Shown here piece by piece: positions 1-7,478 of a DNA stretch of 29,862 nt. Within the stretch, counting starts at the first letter, position 1. Each line of letters opens with the position of its first letter. Below the pieces are notes generated by a model. It was not told where the DNA came from and did not search any database. It saw only the letters and a list, made by a program, of their open reading frames with translations. This DNA comes from Thermoanaerobacterales bacterium (lineage in GTDB: Bacteria; Actinomycetota; Acidimicrobiia; Acidimicrobiales; JACDCH01), in assembly GCA_017577565.1 (NCBI GenBank), contig PKRH01000031.1, forward strand, positions 1 through 29,862. The letters run 5' to 3'. The translations under genes were made by a program, and so were the position numbers.

Positions 1-20
1 CGGCCCGGGGCCCCGTGCCC

Positions 21-46
21 CGGGGGCGGCGCGGGCGCCGCCCCCG
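21..46. terminator. Perfect GC-rich inverted repeat, possible terminator
   Basis: Bases 21-32 are the exact reverse complement of bases 35-46, giving a 12-bp stem with a 2-nt centre (in practice a slightly shorter stem with a larger loop). There is no T-run on either side. It lies beyond the 3' end of the minus-strand gene that stops at 175, so it could end that transcript or one coming from outside the window. No start codon on the minus strand and no plus-strand stop was seen in 1-174, so this stretch looks non-coding. Confidence 0.35.
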
Positions 47-174
47 AGGTGGGGGCGGAGCTGCGGCGGCGGCGCAGGGCCGAGCCCGGCGCCGGGGGGG
101 GGGTGGCCCCCGCCGAGAGCTTCCGGCGCCTGCGCTTCGCCGGACCGCCGGCCCCGGCCCGGCCGGGGGGGCGG

Positions 175-507
175 TCAGCGGCGGCCGTCGCGGGCGCGGG
201 CCTGCCGGTGCTGGATCGTGCGCCACTCGCCCATGGCCCGCAGGGCGAGCACGGCCACGACCGCCACGCCGGCGGCCCCGACGACCGCGCCGCCCAGGCC
301 GGCCGCCCCGGCGGCGAGGCCGCAGTCGCCGTCGCACTGCAGGTCGACGAGCGCCCAGCCGATGAGGCCGCCGCACAGGCCGCCGACGAGGATCGACACG
401 AAGGCCAGCACCCGGGCGGCCAGCGATGGCACGGCGCTCGGCGCGTGGTCGTCGGCGGGCGGGCGGCGCTCGGCGCCCGCGGGGCGGTCGGCGGGGGCCT
501 CGGGCAT
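175..507 (-). CDS. Small two-helix membrane protein of unknown function
   Basis: The 110-residue protein has a polar, Pro/Ala/Asp-rich cytoplasmic-looking N-terminus (1-28), a hydrophobic segment at about 32-54, a short loop holding two cysteines (C58 and C62 in CDGDC), a second hydrophobic Gly/Ala/Val segment at about 62-88, and a basic tail ending in ARDGRR. The start at 507 was chosen because a TACGAT hexamer lies 9 nt upstream on the minus strand (522-517), matching the leaderless pattern of this window; the open frame further upstream runs antisense into the Nudix gene and is not supported. The tail charge and the cysteine loop suggest both termini are inside and the loop outside, where a disulfide could form. 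I do not recognise the family. It is divergent from the Nudix gene. Confidence 0.6.
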   Translation of the reverse strand: MPEAPADRPAGAERRPPADDHAPSAVPSLAARVLAFVSILVGGLCGGLIGWALVDLQCDGDCGLAAGAAGLGGAVVGAAGVAVVAVLALRAMGEWRTIQHRQARARDGRR

Positions 508-516
508 GGCCCGGCC

Positions 517-522
517 ATCGTA
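517..522 (-). promoter_or_regulatory. -10 element (TACGAT) for the small membrane protein
   Basis: Read on the minus strand this is TACGAT, with 9 nt to the ATG at 507. The spacing implies transcription starting at or next to the start codon. No clear -35 hexamer is seen. Confidence 0.45.
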
Positions 523-592
523 GGGGTGGCCGGGCCGGCCGACGAACTCGGCGGGCGCCCGGTCGCGGGCCCGGCGGTGCCAGACTGGGCCG

Positions 593-1078
593 ATGCGTGA
601 GTGGTTGGTGGGAGGCGGCCTGATCCTCGGCCGGGACGGGCTCCTCCTCGTGCGCAACCGCCGGCGCAACGGCGACCACGACTGGAGCCCGCCGGGCGGC
701 GTGATCGACGAGGGCGAGTCGCTGCTCGACGGGCTGACCCGCGAGGTGCGGGAGGAGACCGGCGTCGTGGTCACCCGCTGGCGGGGGCCGGTCTACCGGG
801 TCGAGGTGCTCGCCCCGGACCTGGGCTGGCACCTGCGGGTCGAGGCCCACGAGGCGGTGGAGTACGGCGGCGAGGTGCGGGTCGACGACCCCGACGGCAT
901 CGTCGTCGAGGCGGCCTACGTCGACCCCGCCGCCTGCGCCGACCACCTGGCGGGCTGCCACCCGTGGGTGGCCGAGCCCCTCGGCGCCTGGCTGGCCGAG
1001 CGGTGGCAGGAGCCCCGCACCTTCCGGTACCTGGTGCGGGGCGTCGACGCGTCGCAGGCGGTCGTGACGAGGCGGTGA
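593..1078 (+). CDS. Nudix hydrolase
   Basis: Nudix enzymes cleave nucleoside diphosphates linked to another group, often damaged nucleotides, sugar nucleotides or cofactors. The 161-residue protein has a complete Nudix box: G36, five residues, E42, seven residues, then R50-E51-V52 and E54-E55 with G57-V58. The preceding SPPGG is also typical of the family. The substrate cannot be told from the sequence. The start ATG at 593 has no Shine-Dalgarno sequence; a weak CAGACT hexamer (581-586) 6 nt upstream would fit a leaderless transcript. The gene is followed 2 bp later by dinB, so the two are probably co-transcribed; a role in cleaning the nucleotide pool next to an error-prone polymerase would make sense but is inference. 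Confidence 0.9.
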   Translation: MREWLVGGGLILGRDGLLLVRNRRRNGDHDWSPPGGVIDEGESLLDGLTREVREETGVVVTRWRGPVYRVEVLAPDLGWHLRVEAHEAVEYGGEVRVDDPDGIVVEAAYVDPAACADHLAGCHPWVAEPLGAWLAERWQEPRTFRYLVRGVDASQAVVTRR

Positions 1079-1080
1079 CG

Positions 1081-2367
1081 GTGTCCGCCGGTCGCCGTCG
1101 CACGATCGTGCACGTCGACATGGACGCCTTCTTCGTCTCGGTCGAGCTGCTGCGCCGGCCCGAGCTGCGGGGCCGGCCGGTCGTCGTCGGCGGCACCGGC
1201 GACCGGGGCGTCGTCGCCGCCGCCAGCTACGAGGCCCGCGCCTACGGCGTGCACTCGGCCATGCCCACCGCCCGGGCCCGCCGGCTCTGCCCGCACGCCG
1301 TCTTCCTCCCCGGCGACCACGCGCACTACGCCGCCGTCAGCCGGCGGGTCATGGAGGTGTTCCGCGCCTACACGCCGCTGGTCGAGCCGGTCAGCCTCGA
1401 CGAGGCGTTCCTGGACGTCACCGGGGCCCGTCGGCTCCACGGCGACGGCGAGCGGATCGCCCGGGCCATCCGGGCCGAGGTGCTCGAGCGCGAGGGGCTG
1501 CACTGCTCGGTGGGCGTGGCGCCCTCCAAGCTCGTGGCCAAGCTGGCCTCCGAGGCGGCCAAGCCCCGGGCGGGGCGCGGCGGGCCGGAGCCGGGGCTCG
1601 GCGTGCGGGTGGTGCGCCCGGAGGAGGTGCGGGACTTCCTGCGCCCGCTGCCGGCCCGGGCGCTGTGGGGCGTGGGGCCGGCGACGATGGCCCGCCTCGA
1701 GCGGCTGGGCGTCCGCACCGTGGGCGACATCGCGGACCTGCCCGAGGACGCCCTGGTCCACGCGCTCGGCCCCGCGGCCGGGCGCCAGCTGCGCCGCCTG
1801 GCCGCCGGCGAGGACGACCGGCCCGTCGAGCCCGACCAGCCGCCCCGGTCGATCGGGCACGAGGAGACCTTCCCCCGGGACCACCACGACCGGGAGGCGC
1901 TGCGGCGCGAGGTCGCTCGCATGGCCGACGCCGTGGCCTGGCGGCTGCGGCGGGCGGGGCTCGCCGCCCGCACGGTCACGCTGAAGGTGCGCTTCGGCGA
2001 CTTCCGGACGATCACCCGCTCGACGACCGCCGCCCAGGCGGTCGACGACGGGCCGGCGATCGCCCGGGCGGCGAGCGCGCTGCTCGACCGCGTCGACCCC
2101 TCGCCCGGCGTGCGGTTGCTCGGGGTGACGGCGAGCGGCCTGGTCGAGGGCGCCGCCCGCCAGCTGACCCTCGACGATCTCGCCGGCCCGGCCCCGGCGT
2201 GGCACGAGGTGAGCGGCGCGGTCGACGCCATCCGCGCCCGCTTCGGCGGCGACGCCATCGGCCCGGCGGCCGCGCTCCGCCCCGGCGGGCTCCGGGTGAA
2301 GCGCACCGGCGACGCCCCCTGGGGCCCGGACGGCGCGCCGGCCGCGGGGCGCCCGCACCGGGGCTGA
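1081..2367 (+). CDS. dinB: DNA polymerase IV (Y family)
   Basis: This is a Y-family translesion DNA polymerase of 428 residues, which copies past damaged bases at low fidelity. The catalytic palm motifs are clear: HVDMDAFF near residues 11-18 (D13) and SLDEAFLDV at 105-113 (D107, E108). A helix-hairpin-helix thumb (WGVGPATMARLERLGV) lies near 195-212, followed by the little-finger domain. QLTLDDL at 361-367 resembles a sliding-clamp binding motif, with about 60 residues after it. The GTG at 1081 was chosen because GAGG at 1069-1072 stands 8 nt before it; an alternative GTG at 1075 overlaps the Nudix stop (GTGA) and adds two residues. It probably shares a transcript with the Nudix gene. Confidence 0.95.
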   Translation: MSAGRRRTIVHVDMDAFFVSVELLRRPELRGRPVVVGGTGDRGVVAAASYEARAYGVHSAMPTARARRLCPHAVFLPGDHAHYAAVSRRVMEVFRAYTPLVEPVSLDEAFLDVTGARRLHGDGERIARAIRAEVLEREGLHCSVGVAPSKLVAKLASEAAKPRAGRGGPEPGLGVRVVRPEEVRDFLRPLPARALWGVGPATMARLERLGVRTVGDIADLPEDALVHALGPAAGRQLRRLAAGEDDRPVEPDQPPRSIGHEETFPRDHHDREALRREVARMADAVAWRLRRAGLAARTVTLKVRFGDFRTITRSTTAAQAVDDGPAIARAASALLDRVDPSPGVRLLGVTASGLVEGAARQLTLDDLAGPAPAWHEVSGAVDAIRARFGGDAIGPAAALRPGGLRVKRTGDAPWGPDGAPAAGRPHRG

Positions 2368-2429
2368 GCGGGGCGATCGGACGGAAAAGCGGCCGCGGCG
2401 CGTTGTCGATCCACCCGGCCTGTGGAACA

Positions 2430-2463
2430 CTTGTCGTGCCGGTTCGGTCAGCCGGGCGACAAG
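2430..2463 (+). promoter_or_regulatory. Leader inverted repeat ahead of the DUF3040 gene
   Basis: CTTGTCG (2430-2436) is the reverse complement of CGACAAG (2457-2463), 20 nt apart. The right arm runs into the Shine-Dalgarno AAGGGG (2461-2466), so folding of the leader would partly bury the ribosome site. A weak promoter, TTGTCG (2403-2408), 17 nt, AACACT (2426-2431), would start the transcript near 2438, which would remove most of the left arm; the element may therefore act as DNA rather than RNA. Confidence 0.25.
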
Positions 2464-2471
2464 GGGTTCAC

Positions 2472-2864
2472 GTGCCGCTTTCCGAGGACGAGGAACGCAT
2501 CCTCCAGGAGATCGCCCAGCGGTTCTACGAGGACGATCCCTCGTTCGCGCGGGAGGTCAGCGAGACCACGCTGTACCGCCACACCGTCCGCCGGATGAAG
2601 TGGGCGGTCGTCGGGTTCGTCGCCGGCGCGGTCTTCCTCGTCGCCTGCCTCTCGACCTCGTACCTGCTGTCCTTCGCCGGCTTCCTGCTCATGCTCGCCT
2701 GCGCCCTCGTGTTCGAGCGCAACCTGCGCAAGCTGGGCAAGGCGGGCCTCGACGAGCTCACGCGCTCGGTGCGGGCCAACGGCCTGCGCGACGCGCTCGG
2801 CGGCGCCGGGCGCCGGGTGCGCGAGCGGTTCAAGCGCGACGAGCCCGAGGACGACGGCGAGTAG
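2472..2864 (+). CDS. DUF3040 family membrane protein
   Basis: The 130-residue protein opens with PLSEDEERILQEIAQRFYED, the hallmark of the DUF3040 family found in actinobacteria, often close to the dcw cluster. Two membrane segments follow at about 44-60 and 63-81, and the C-terminus is strongly charged (ERFKRDEPEDDGE). The function of the family is unknown. The GTG start has a good Shine-Dalgarno, AAGGGG, 5 nt upstream. A 104-bp gap separates it from dinB, so it may have its own promoter. It meets the minus-strand transglutaminase gene tail to tail with only 3 bp between stop codons, so the two transcripts must overlap at their ends. Confidence 0.88.
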   Translation: MPLSEDEERILQEIAQRFYEDDPSFAREVSETTLYRHTVRRMKWAVVGFVAGAVFLVACLSTSYLLSFAGFLLMLACALVFERNLRKLGKAGLDELTRSVRANGLRDALGGAGRRVRERFKRDEPEDDGE

Positions 2865-2867
2865 CGC

Positions 2868-5189
2868 TCAGGCCGTCGGCACGGCCACCGCGTCGCCCTG
2901 CACGACGCGCATCCGCCGCCGGCCCACCAGCTCCCGCACGTCGAACCACTCGAGCAGGCGGCGGTGCCACGGCCGCTCGGCCCGGGTCGCGGCCACGACC
3001 TCGCGCCGCCACCGGGTGGCCGCCGCCACCTGGTCGTCGTCCGGCGCCACCTCGGCGTAGACGAGCGTCTCCATGGTGCGGGCCAGGGCGAGCACCGCGG
3101 GGCGGGCGTCCGGCAGGGCGCCGGCGATCCGCTGGGCGGCCTCGGCGATGGTGAGCGACGCCGGCAGCGCCACGCCGGCCTTGCCGGCCGCCTCGGTCGC
3201 CGTGCGCCACTGCAGCGCGACCCGCGCCGCGGGGGAGCGCGCCCGCCGGCGGCGCACCGCGCGCCGGACGAGCTGGGCGAGGGGCACGAGGACGGCGTAC
3301 GCGGCCGCGGCCACGCCGACGGCGGCGGCGAACCGCCGGATCGGTCCGGACACCAGCGGGTGCTCGTCGCCCGCGCCCGCGCCGGTGGGGCCGGTCGGGT
3401 CGCCCAGCGCGGCCTCGGGGTCGGGCCGGTCGGTGCCGGCGGCGGCGACGTCGCCGGCGTCCCCGGCGGCGTCGGTGGCGCCCTCGAGCGGCTCGTCGGA
3501 CGGCGGCGCGCCCCCTGCGCTCGTGTCCTGCTGCTCCGGCACGCCGAGGTAGCGCTCGGCGCCCACCGGCGCCCGGCCCGGGGTGGGGTCGAAGGTCACC
3601 CAGCCGTACTCGCCGAGGAACACCTCGGCCCACGCGTGCGCGTGCACGCCCCGGACCCGGTAGAGCGTCGGGTCGTTCGGGTCCTGGACGCCCTTGGTGA
3701 AGCCGACCGCCACCCGGGCGGGCAGCCCGACGGCGCGGGCCATGGCGGCGAACGCGGCGGCGAACTGCTCGCAGTAGCCGCGCCGGGTGCCGAAGAGGAA
3801 CGTCTCGAGCGCGTTCTGGCTGTGGCCGGGGCCGACCCGGTCGTCGTAGGTGAAGCTGCGGAGGTGGTTCTGCAGGGCGATCGCCTTGTCGTACGCCGTC
3901 GGCGCGCCGGCCGTGATCTGCTGGGCCAGGTTGGTGACCCGCTCGGGGAAGTCGGGCGGGAGCTGCAGGTAGGTCGCCGCGATCTCGTCGGGGATCCTGG
4001 GCGACGCCCGCCGGAGCGCCTCGGCGTCGAAGACCGGCAGCTGGGAGGTCACCGTGTAGGAGTAGCCGTCCGAGGTCGGGACGTCGCGGGCGACCATGAG
4101 CGTGCTCGACCGCTCGTCGTAGACCGCGGGCTGCCCGTCGCCCGGGTCGTGGGCCACCGGCTGGTAGGCGGCCGGCAGCCAGACCGAGTTGAGCGCCTCG
4201 ATGGTGAACTCCTGGGTCACGGTGACCCGCTCGGTCGCCGGCTCGTAGCGGCGCGGCAGCTCGCCGCGGGCGTCGTCGGTGCTGTAGGACGACCGCCAGA
4301 TCTCCCCGTCGAACTGGTCGAGCGAGGTCAGCCGCCAGTAGGCGCCCCGCTCGGCCCGGACGGTGAACACCTCGACGTTGGCCTGGTCGACCAGGCTCGT
4401 CTGCAGCGACACCATCGGGCTGAGCACCACCCGGGTGGGCTCGTCGCGCCGCAGCTCCCGCCAGGCGACGACGGCGTCGGAGTCGGCGCCCGGCAGGTTG
4501 GGCCCGGCGACGGTCCCGAGCACCAGGGCCGCGCTCACGATCCCGACGCCGGTGGCGACGAGCGAGCGCCGGCCCCGGGCCTGCCGCTCGCCCGCCCACC
4601 GGGAGGTGCGCTCCTGGTTGGCGGTGCGGTGCAGCAGGACGAAGACGAGCGAGGCGCCGGCGAACAGCGCGGCGCTGCCGACCGGGCTGCCGTCGCCCCC
4701 GAGCGCCGCCGCGAAGACGAAGACCGTGGCGGCGGGCAGCAGCGCCTCGACGGTCGCCGACAGCCGGAACGCGCCCCAGTCGGCCAGGAAGGCGACGACC
4801 CACAGCGCGATCGCCGCCGCGGCGACGAAGCCGTTCTCGACCGGGGCCGGCGCCCGCACCTCGCCGAACAGGTCCCAGGAGTGGCGCAGGTCGGCGCCCA
4901 GCTGGCCGAACGTCTCGCCCGTCGGCAGCAGCCAGGTCGTCGTCTCCGGGAACCGGGCCCAGGTGATGAGCGTGATGCCGGCCGCGGCGGTGACCAGGGC
5001 GGCGGGGACGAGCCGGACGCCGGCCCGGCGCAGGAGGGCGACCGTCAGGTGGGCGGCGACCGCCTGGACGACGAGCGGCGCCCGGTACGAGCCGTCGACG
5101 AACAGCCGGTGCATGCCGACGATGGCGGCCAGCGACACGAGGGCGAGCGACACCTCGGGCGCCAGCAGGAAGGGACGGCCCCGCGTCAC
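2868..5189 (-). CDS. Transglutaminase-like membrane protein (DUF3488/TgpA type)
   Basis: The 773-residue protein has several N-terminal membrane segments (roughly 11-26, 38-56, 60-77, 121-138, 147-163, 172-187, 209-229), a long extracytoplasmic region, a transglutaminase-like core, a disordered acidic linker (about 550-610), one more membrane helix (about 619-641) and a cytoplasmic tail. The catalytic triad is visible: C473 in GYCEQF, H518 in HAWAEV and D534 in FDPTPG. Related TgpA proteins are membrane transglutaminases or proteases of unknown substrate. The GTG start at 5189 overlaps the stop of the DUF58 gene in GTGA, so translation is probably coupled. This gene is the last of the moxR-DUF58-transglutaminase operon, a widespread trio in actinobacteria. 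Confidence 0.9.
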   Translation of the reverse strand: MTRGRPFLLAPEVSLALVSLAAIVGMHRLFVDGSYRAPLVVQAVAAHLTVALLRRAGVRLVPAALVTAAAGITLITWARFPETTTWLLPTGETFGQLGADLRHSWDLFGEVRAPAPVENGFVAAAAIALWVVAFLADWGAFRLSATVEALLPAATVFVFAAALGGDGSPVGSAALFAGASLVFVLLHRTANQERTSRWAGERQARGRRSLVATGVGIVSAALVLGTVAGPNLPGADSDAVVAWRELRRDEPTRVVLSPMVSLQTSLVDQANVEVFTVRAERGAYWRLTSLDQFDGEIWRSSYSTDDARGELPRRYEPATERVTVTQEFTIEALNSVWLPAAYQPVAHDPGDGQPAVYDERSSTLMVARDVPTSDGYSYTVTSQLPVFDAEALRRASPRIPDEIAATYLQLPPDFPERVTNLAQQITAGAPTAYDKAIALQNHLRSFTYDDRVGPGHSQNALETFLFGTRRGYCEQFAAAFAAMARAVGLPARVAVGFTKGVQDPNDPTLYRVRGVHAHAWAEVFLGEYGWVTFDPTPGRAPVGAERYLGVPEQQDTSAGGAPPSDEPLEGATDAAGDAGDVAAAGTDRPDPEAALGDPTGPTGAGAGDEHPLVSGPIRRFAAAVGVAAAAYAVLVPLAQLVRRAVRRRRARSPAARVALQWRTATEAAGKAGVALPASLTIAEAAQRIAGALPDARPAVLALARTMETLVYAEVAPDDDQVAAATRWRREVVAATRAERPWHRRLLEWFDVRELVGRRRMRVVQGDAVAVPTA

Positions 5190-6376
5190 GTGCCCACCCC
5201 CGCCCGGGCGCGCCGGCTGCTCGCGGCGCGCATGGCCCGGTCCCAGGCCGGCGCGAACGGCGACGAGGGCGTGACCCGCACGAGCGTCGCGGACGCCGCC
5301 GGCGCGCCCGGTGCCCCTGCGTCGTCGGTCACCTGGACGACCGTCACCAGTCCGAAGCGCTGGCGGAGGCGGGCCGCGGCCCGGAGGTCGTCCTGGGCGG
5401 TGCGGCCGACCACGACGACCAGCGCCCCCTGGCCGTCGCGGCGCAGCAGGTCGAGCATCGTCCGCAGGCTGGCGCTGCCGCTCGTGTCGACGACCGCGAG
5501 GTGCTCGAGCAGCGCCTGCACGTGGGTGCCGCCGCTGCCGAAGCCCGAGTCGGCGCCGTCGGTCGTCACCAGCCGCACCAGGTCGCGCTGGGCGCCGTTG
5601 GCGGCGACGATGCTGGCGGCCGCCGACACCGCCGCCTCGAAGGAGTCGGCGTCGTGGGCGGCGCGCCGCACGTCGAGCAGCACCGTCGTGCGGCCCTGCC
5701 ACGGCTGCTCCTGCTGGCGGACGAGCAGCTCGTCGTGGCGGGCGGTCGAGGGCCAGTGGATGCGCCGGAGGTCGTCGCCCACGACGTAGGGCCGCAGGGC
5801 GTAGAAGTCGTCGCCCGACCGCCCGAGGGCCGTGGGGTGCAGCACGCCGGCGAGCGGGTCGTTGCCGGAGGTGTAGGGCACGGGCCGGACGGGCTCGACC
5901 CGGGGCAGGACGGTGAGCTCGACCCGGGGCGCCGCCTCCACGCCCGCCTGCGCCAGGCCGAACGGGTCGCCGACGACGACCCGCAGCGGGCCGACGGCCA
6001 CGATGCCCCGGCGGTCGGTCGGCAGGCGGTAGGTGGCCGACGTGGCCGCCCCCTGGTCGAGCGGCGGGACGAGCAGCTCCGCGCCGGTGGTGCCCGACAC
6101 CGGGTCGCGCAGCCGCAGCACCGGCGTGTCGGTGCGCCGCAGGTTGCGGATGCGGACCTCGACCCGGCTGGCCTGGCCGACGTGGACGCGGGACGGGTGC
6201 ACGACGCGGTGCACCCGCAGGTCGAGCCTGACCAGGCGCACGTAGAGCAGGGCGACGACGACGAGGCCCAGCGCGACGGCGCCGAAGACGTAGAGCTCCC
6301 CGATCCCGAGCAGGCGGGCGACGGCGATCATCGCCAGGCCCGCCCAGAGGCACAGCCAGCCCTGTCGGGTCAGCAT
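5186..6376 (-). CDS. DUF58 domain protein
   Basis: The 396-residue protein has two N-terminal hydrophobic segments (about 7-24 and 30-46), a beta-rich middle region, and the DUF58 signature at about 187-217 (SGDDFYALRPY, then RRIHWPSTARHDEL). DUF58 proteins resemble von Willebrand A domains and are almost always encoded beside a MoxR ATPase, which is thought to act on them as a chaperone-like partner. The ATG at 6376 lies 31 bp after the moxR stop and has CGGGAG directly before it, an unusually tight ribosome site. The stop overlaps the start of the transglutaminase gene by 4 nt. The true substrate or client is unknown. Confidence 0.9.
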   Translation of the reverse strand: MLTRQGWLCLWAGLAMIAVARLLGIGELYVFGAVALGLVVVALLYVRLVRLDLRVHRVVHPSRVHVGQASRVEVRIRNLRRTDTPVLRLRDPVSGTTGAELLVPPLDQGAATSATYRLPTDRRGIVAVGPLRVVVGDPFGLAQAGVEAAPRVELTVLPRVEPVRPVPYTSGNDPLAGVLHPTALGRSGDDFYALRPYVVGDDLRRIHWPSTARHDELLVRQQEQPWQGRTTVLLDVRRAAHDADSFEAAVSAAASIVAANGAQRDLVRLVTTDGADSGFGSGGTHVQALLEHLAVVDTSGSASLRTMLDLLRRDGQGALVVVVGRTAQDDLRAAARLRQRFGLVTVVQVTDDAGAPGAPAASATLVRVTPSSPFAPAWDRAMRAASSRRARAGVGT

Positions 6377-6407
6377 CTCCCGGCTCGCCCCGCGTCCGGC
6401 ACGGCCA

Positions 6408-7382
6408 TCAGCGGGCTCCCGTCGGCACCGGCACCGCCCGCAGCACCTCGGCCAGCACGTCGGCCGCGGTGACGCCCTGCAGCTGGGCCTCGGGCGTGAC
6501 GACGAGGCGGTGGGCGAGCACCGGGACGGCCAGCGCCTTGATGTCGTCGGGCACGACGTAGCCCCGCCCCTGCGAGGCCGCCCGGGCCCGGGCCACGCGC
6601 TGGAGCGCGAGGGTGGCCCGGGGCGAGATGCCGAGGGCGAGGTGGGTGCTGCGCCGGGTGGCCTGGGCGAGCTCGACGAGGTACGCCTTCAGGCTCGGCG
6701 CCACGTGGACCTTGCGGCTGGCGGCCGACATGCGCTGGACGTCGGCCTGGGTGACGACCGGTCGGATCTCCCGCAGCGGGTCGTGGTCGCCGTGGGTGTC
6801 GAGGATCTCCAGCTCGGCGTCGGGCGAGGGGTAGCCGACCGACACCCGCATGAGGAAGCGGTCGAGCTGCGACTCCGGCAGCGGGTAGGTCCCCTCGTGC
6901 TCGATGGGGTTCTGCGTGGCGATGACCATGAACGGCGGCGCCAGCGGGTAGGTCGAGCCGTCGACGGTGACCTGCCCCTCGGCCATCGCCTCGAGCAGCG
7001 CCGCCTGCGTCTTGGGCGAGGCCCGGTTGATCTCGTCGGCGAGGACGATGTTGTTGAAGATCGGCCCGGGCCGGAACTCGAAGGTGCTGGCGCCCCGGTT
7101 CCAGACGGTGAGGCCGACGACGTCGGACGGCAGCAGGTCGGGCGTGAACTGGACGCGGCCGAAGCTGCACTCGATCGAGGTGGCGAGCGACTTGGCGAGG
7201 TTGGTCTTGCCGACGCCCGGCACGTCCTCGAGCAGCAGGTGCCCGTCGGAGACCAGGCAGAGGAGCATCAGCTCGATGACCTCCCGCTTGCCCTGGATGA
7301 CGCGCTCGACGTTGGCGACGATGCGGTCGAAGGTCTCGGAGAACGTCGTCCCCCGTGGTGCCGCCGTCTCGATGCTGGCCAC
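6408..7382 (-). CDS. MoxR family AAA+ ATPase
   Basis: The 324-residue protein has the MoxR-type Walker A (LEDVPGVGKT, K59-T60), Walker B (VLADE at 113-117, then INRASPKTQAALLEAM), sensor 1 region (VIATQNP) and the arginine-bearing QLDRFLMR segment. MoxR ATPases are thought to remodel or mature partner proteins, here most likely the DUF58 and transglutaminase products encoded next in the operon. The GTG at 7382 was chosen; GGAGGA lies 10 nt and GAGG 2 nt upstream. The frame stays open further upstream, but that part is antisense to the ROK kinase gene and not family-like. Confidence 0.93.
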   Translation of the reverse strand: MASIETAAPRGTTFSETFDRIVANVERVIQGKREVIELMLLCLVSDGHLLLEDVPGVGKTNLAKSLATSIECSFGRVQFTPDLLPSDVVGLTVWNRGASTFEFRPGPIFNNIVLADEINRASPKTQAALLEAMAEGQVTVDGSTYPLAPPFMVIATQNPIEHEGTYPLPESQLDRFLMRVSVGYPSPDAELEILDTHGDHDPLREIRPVVTQADVQRMSAASRKVHVAPSLKAYLVELAQATRRSTHLALGISPRATLALQRVARARAASQGRGYVVPDDIKALAVPVLAHRLVVTPEAQLQGVTAADVLAEVLRAVPVPTGAR

Positions 7383-7420
7383 AGCCTCGGTCTCCTCCGT
7401 CGCGTGGGCGGGGCCAGGCC

Positions 7421-7426
7421 AGGTTA
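7421..7426 (-). promoter_or_regulatory. Possible -10 element for the moxR operon
   Basis: Read on the minus strand this is TAACCT, 38 nt before the moxR GTG at 7382. It would give a short leader containing the GGAGGA ribosome site. No good -35 was seen. Confidence 0.3.
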
Positions 7427-7433
7427 CGCCCTG

Positions 7434-7461
7434 CGGGAGGCGAGCCGCCCCGCGCCTCCCG
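7434..7461. promoter_or_regulatory. 9-bp inverted repeat in the moxR/ROK divergent region
   Basis: CGGGAGGCG (7434-7442) and CGCCTCCCG (7453-7461) are exact reverse complements 10 nt apart. The repeat ends 2 nt before the -10 hexamer of the ROK kinase gene and starts 8 nt upstream of the probable moxR -10, so a bound regulator could affect both directions. Confidence 0.35.
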
Positions 7462-7463
7462 AG

Positions 7464-7469
7464 TAGCGT
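7464..7469 (+). promoter_or_regulatory. -10 element (TAGCGT) for the ROK kinase gene
   Basis: TAGCGT with 9 nt to the GTG at 7479, and no Shine-Dalgarno between them, implies a leaderless transcript. The identical hexamer stands at 8369-8374 before the next gene. Confidence 0.5.
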
Positions 7470-7478
7470 GCCACGACC

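Noticed and set aside
1..174. Possible coding sequence at the left edge
   Set aside because: No plus-strand stop codon occurs before 365 in any frame and no plausible minus-strand start is present; the translations are low-complexity. Treated as non-coding.
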